A stretch of 64,000 nucleotides of DNA from CAZUDO01 sp964618895 (GTDB lineage Bacteria; Desulfobacterota; Binatia; DP-6): positions 5,364 through 69,363 of the forward strand of contig CAZUDO010000025.1 of the NCBI GenBank assembly GCA_964618895.1. Reading direction: 5' to 3'. A model generated the notes under the pieces. That model saw only the letters and a list, made by a program, of their open reading frames with translations, made no database searches and was not told the origin of the DNA. The translations under genes were made by a program, and so were the position numbers. Shown here piece after piece: positions 56,301-62,300 of this stretch (the stretch's first letter is position 1; the number at the start of each line of letters is the position of its first letter).

Positions 56301-59300
56301 AGTATTACTTCGCGGTCCATACGGACGGCCTGCCGACCCAGGACCCGGCGGCGTGGCAGTTCGAGATCGTCGCCGCCACCAGCAAGGCGGCCGACGATCA
56401 CTTCAACCTGAAGCGCGCCGCCGACGGCCGCCTGTTCGCGGCCGCCAAGTCGAGCCTCAACCAGCTCGGACGAGTGCAGATCGGCCTGTACGTCCGCTCG
56501 CCGGAAGGCACGTGGTCCGCGCGCTTCCCGGTCATCAACCACGACACCAGCCCGACCCGGCCGCATCTGCTCCTCGACGAGCTGCACCGGCGCGCCTACG
56601 TCTTCTACTCCAACAACTTCGCCGACATCTTCTACAAGTCGTCCGACATGGACGCCATCGACTTCGGCGACCCGACCACCATCGGCACGCCGTTCATGGT
56701 GAGCGGCACGACCCACGACCCGGTGTCGCCCGACGGTCTGAACAACCCGAGCGGCGAGAAGCAAAACCTGGACCTCACCGCGGGCGGCCTGGTGATCGGC
56801 GCCACCTCCGAGACGCGCACCTACTGGCACAACTGGATCGCGTATCCGCGCCTGCGCCCGATGGTGAACCTCGCGGCACCCACGGACGGTCTCAAGGTGC
56901 GTACGGGGACGCTCATCACCTTCGCCGCAACCGCGACCAGCGACGTCGACGGCAACGTCACGCCCGACATCACGTGGTCGTCGAGCCGCGACGGCCAGAT
57001 CGGCACCGGGGCGTCGTTCACGCGCACGACTCTCAGCCGCGGCGTGCACACCATCACCGCCGCCGTCGCCGATTCCACCAAACTCTCCGGCACCGCCAGC
57101 GTCACGGTGACGGTCGAGGACGAGGCACCGCCGGTCGTCACCCTCACCTCCCCGGTCCGGAACGACAAGTTCCGGCCCGACCAGGCCGTCACCTTCACCG
57201 CCACCGCGCTCGATTCGCTCGACGGCGACCGCACCATGGGCCTGGTCTGGACCTCCGACCGCGACGGCCAGATCGGCACCGGCGGCACCTTCGTCCGCAT
57301 GCTCGGCGCCGGCCGCCACACCATCACGGCGCGCGCCACCGACACCGTGCCCCTGGCCGGCACAGCGACGGTCGTCATCGACGTGATCGAGCCGGCCCCG
57401 CCGACCCTGACCCTCACCGCCCCGGTCGACGGCCGTATCTACGCCTTCGGCGGCATGGTGCCCTTCGGCGCCAGCGCCACCGACCCATTCGACGGTGACG
57501 TGACCAGCCGCATCCTGTGGATGTCGAACCGGGACGGCAACGTCGGCGCGGGCGGCAGCTTCACCCGCTCGACCCTCACGCGCGGCACGCATACCCTCAC
57601 CGCCAGCGTCACCGACTCCGCCGGCCTGTCCACCAGCGCCAGCCGCACGGTGACCATCGTCGACGAGGCGCCGCCGGTGGTCACCCTCCTCTCCCCAGCC
57701 GGCGGCACACTGGTCGCCGAGGGCAAGCCGGTCATGCTGCGCGCCACCGCCGTGGACGTGATCGACGGCGACCGCTCGGCGACAATCGCCTGGTCGTCCA
57801 ACCGGGACGGCGCCCTCGGCACCGGCACCACACTCACGGTCCGGACGCTCACCATGGGCCTGCACACGCTGACCGCCTCCGCGACCGACCTGGCCGGCCT
57901 GACCGCCATCGCCCAGGTCAACATCGAGATCCGACCCCAGCCCGCGCCCGAGGTGCTGATCACCGCTCCGGCCGACAACAGCGTGACCCTGTTCACGCAA
58001 TCGACCACGTTTGCCGCCGCGGCTATCGACACCATCGACGGCGACATCAGTGCGAGCATCAGCTGGGCGTCCGATCGCGACGGCGCCCTCGGCACGGGCG
58101 CCAGCATCACGCGCCAGCTCTCCCTCGGCCGCCACACCATCACCGCGCAGGCGACCAACTCGAATCCGCTCACGGGTTCGGCGGTGGTGCACGTCAACGT
58201 CGAGTCCGGACCGCAGATCGCCATCCTGTCGCCGGTCGACATGAGTGCTGTCGCCCAGGGCGATCCGACCACCTTCACGGCCCTGGCCTTCGACTTCGAG
58301 GACGGCGATCTGAGCAGCGCCCTCTCCTGGTCCTCGAGCCGCGACGGACTCCTCGGCACCGGCCCGACCGTCACCGCCATCCTCTCGCGCGGCGTGCACA
58401 CCATCACCGCGTCCGCCATCGATACGGACGGGCACGTCAACGCCGCCCAGATCGCCATCGACGTGATCTCACGTCCGACCGTGCTGATCGCGAGCCCGGC
58501 GCACAACACGCTGGTCGGCTTCGGCACCCCGATCACGTACACCGGCTTTGCCACCGACCCGCTGAACGGCAACCTGACCGCGTCGCTCACCTGGCTCTCG
58601 AGCCTGGACGGCGTCATCGGCAACGGTGGCAGCTTCACCTCGAGCGCGCTGCGCTCCGGCACCCACACCATCACCGCCCGGGTCACCAACATCCGCGGCT
58701 TGAGCGGTCAGCGTCAGGTGACGGTGGTGGTGAACGACCCGCCCACCGTGACCCTCACCCTGCCGGTCAACAATGCAGCCTTCTCCCATGGCGCGTCGGT
58801 GTCGTTCGCCGCCAGCGCGTCCGACCGCGAGGACGGCAGCCTCACCAGCGTCATCACCTGGACCTCGAGCCGTGACGGCCTCCTCGGCACCGGCGGCACC
58901 TTCTCGCGCACGACGCTGAGCGCCGGCCTCCACACCATCACGGCGTCGGTCACCGACGCGGGCGGGCGCACCACCGCGCAGACCTGCGCGGTCCTCGTCA
59001 TGGCCCGGCCGACGGTCAGCATCAGTGCGCCGCTCGACGGGGTCCGCATCCAGCTCGGCGGCCCCCTCACCTTCAGCGCCACCGCCTTCGACCCCGAGAG
59101 CGGTGACGTGACCGCCACCATCGCCTGGTCATCCACCCGTGACGGCCTCCTCGCCACGGGCGGGTCCTTCACCACCGGCACGCTCAGCGCGGGCACGCAC
59201 TCGATCACGGCACTGGCAACCGACCTCGACGCCTTGACCGGCCAGCGCACCATCACCGTGATCGTCAACGCCCCGCCGACGGTCGCCGTCATCGCCCCGG

Positions 59301-62300
59301 CCTCCGGCACCACCTTCGAACAGGGTAGCCCCGTCATCTTCACGGGCACGGCAAGCGATCCGGAAGACGGCACGCTCTCCCCGGCCATCCACTGGACCTC
59401 GAACCTGGACGGCTCGCTGGCGACCGGCGCGACCATCACTGCCAGCGCGCTGCGCTCCGGGACGCACGTCATCACGGCCTCGGTCACTGACGCGAGCGGC
59501 AAGACCAGCACGGCCGCCGTCAGCGTGGTGATCAACCGGACCCCGACGGTGGCCATCAGCCAGCCCCTGCATGGGGACATCTTCGTGCCCGGCCAGGCGA
59601 TCCGCTTCATCGCCACCGCCACCGACCTCGAGGACGGCAACCTGGGCTCCGCCCTCACCTGGTCGTCGAACCTCGACGGCGCCCTCGGCATCGGCCCGAG
59701 CATCAGCGTCAGCTTCCTCCGCTCGGGCACGCACACCATCACCGCCGCCGCCACCGACACGGGCGGCAAGCGCGGGTCGGCGCAGGTCAGCATCGTGATC
59801 AACGGCGGTCCGTCGCTCGCCATCACCAGCCCCGCCGACGGGACGGATACGGTCCCGGGCGCGACCGTCACCTTCACCGGCACGGCCAGCGACCTCGAGG
59901 ACGGCAACCTCGCCGCAGCGATCGTGTGGTCGTCCACGCTGGACGGCGTCCTCGGCACGGGCTCCCCGCTGGCCGTGTCTACCCTCCGCTCCGGCACGCA
60001 CACCATCACGGCCTCCGTGACGGATGCCGGCGGCAAGCGCTCCAGCGCCGCCATCACGGTGATCGTGAACGCGTTCCCGACGGTCGCCATCACCGCGCCC
60101 GCCAGCGGCGCCTCGTACGAGCACGGCCAGGTCGTGACCTTCACTGGTGCGGCCAGCGACACCGAAGACGGCACGCTCACGGCCATCGCGTGGTCGTCCA
60201 GCCTGGACGGCTCGCTCGGCACGGGCACCAGCCGGAACGTCGCGACGCTCCGCTCGGGGACCCACATCATCACCGCGTCGGTCACCGATGCGGGCGGCAA
60301 GAGCGCCACGGCGACCATCACCGTGGTCGTGAACTCCACCCCCACCGTCGCCATCACCGCCCCGGCCACCGGCGCGAGCTACGAGCATGGCGCGGCCATC
60401 ACCTTCACCGCCACCGCCTCCGACCTCGAGGACGGCACCCTGACCGCCGTCCAGTGGTCGTCGAGCCGCGACGGCGCGCTCGGCACGGGGACCAGCCTCA
60501 CGCGCTCGAACCTGTCGTCCGGTACGCACACCATCACGGCCATGGTCACCGACGCGGGCGGCAAGAGCGCCAGCACGTCCATCACCGTGGTGGTCAACGC
60601 GACACCCACGGTGTCGATCACGGCGCCGGCCACCGGCTCGTCCTTCGAGCACGGCCAGAGCGTCACCTTCACCGCCAGCGCGAGCGACCTCGAGGACGGC
60701 AGCGTGACCGTCGCCTGGTCGTCCAGCCGCGACGGGGCCCTCGGCACCGGCGCGTCGCTCACCACCAGCAGCCTCACCTCCGGCACCCACACCATCATTG
60801 CCTCGGTCATCGACAGCGGCGGCAAGAGCGCCAGCGCGTCGATCGTCGTGGTCGTCAACTCGACTCCCACCGTCAGCATCACCGTGCCGGCGTCGGGCGC
60901 GACCTTCGAGCACGGGGCTGCGGTCACGCTCACCGCCACCGCCACCGACGTGGAAGACGCAAGCCTGGCCATCCGGTGGTCGTCGAATCTGGACGGCAGC
61001 CTCGGAACGGGCTCCCCGCTCGCCATCTCGACCCTCCGCTCCGGCACGCACGTCCTGACCGCCGCGGTCACCGACGCGGGCGGGAAGAGCGCGTCCGCGA
61101 GCGTCACCATCGTGGTGAACTCGACGCCCACCGTGACCATCACCGGCCCGGCCACCGGGTCGAGCTACGAGCACGGCGCGGCGGTCACCTTCGCCGCCAC
61201 CGCCGCCGACACCGAGGATGGCACACCGACCGTCCAGTGGTCGTCGAGCCGCGACGGCGCCCTCGGCACGGGCGCGACCCTCACCACCAGCAGCTTCACC
61301 TCCGGCACGCACACCATCACGGCGTCGGTCACCGACAGCGGCGGCAAGAGCGCGTCGTCGTCGATCACCGTGGTCGTCAACTCGGCGCCGGTGGTCACCA
61401 TCACCGCCCCGGCCGCCAACGCCACCTTCGAGCACGGCGCCACCGTCACCTTCACCGCCACCGCCACCGACGTGGAGGACGCGAGCCTCACCGTGCAGTG
61501 GACCTCCACCCTGGACGGCGTCCTCGGCACGGGCGCGTCACTGGCCGTGAGCAGCCTCCGCTCCGGCACGCACCTGATCACCGCCTCCACCACCGACAGC
61601 GGCGGCAAGTCGGGCGGCGCGTCAGTCACCATCGTCGTCAACTCGACGCCGGCGGTGTCGATCACGGCACCTGCCAACAACGCCACCTTCGAGCACGGGG
61701 CCGCCATCACCTTCACGGCCACGGCTACCGATCTGGAGGACGCGAGCCTGACCGTCCAGTGGGGCTCGAGCCGCGACGGCAGCCTGGGCACCGGCGCGTC
61801 ACTCACGCGCAGCAACCTCACCTCGGGCAACCACACGATCACGGCGTCGGTCACCGACAGCGGCGGCAAGACGGCCAGCACCTCGATCACTGTGGTGGTC
61901 AACTCGACGCCGGTGGTCAGCATCACCGGCCCGGCCAGCGGCTCCACCTACGAGCACGGCGCGTCGATCACCTTCACCGGCACCTCGAGCGACCTCGAGG
62001 ACGGCACGCCGACCATCACCTGGTCGTCGAACCGCGACGGCGCCCTGGGCACGAGCGCCTCCATCACCGTGAGCGCGCTCAGCTCCGGCACGCACACCAT
62101 CACCGCCACCGTCACCGACAGCGGCAGCAAGACCGCCAGCACGTCGATCACGGTGGTGGTCAACTCCACGCCGACGGTCGCCATCACCGCGCCTGCCTCC
62201 GGCGCCTCCTACGAGCACGGCGCCACGGTGGTCTTCACCGCCACGCCGTACGACCTGGAAGATGGGTCGCCGACGGTCGGTTGGTCGTCGAGCCGCGACG

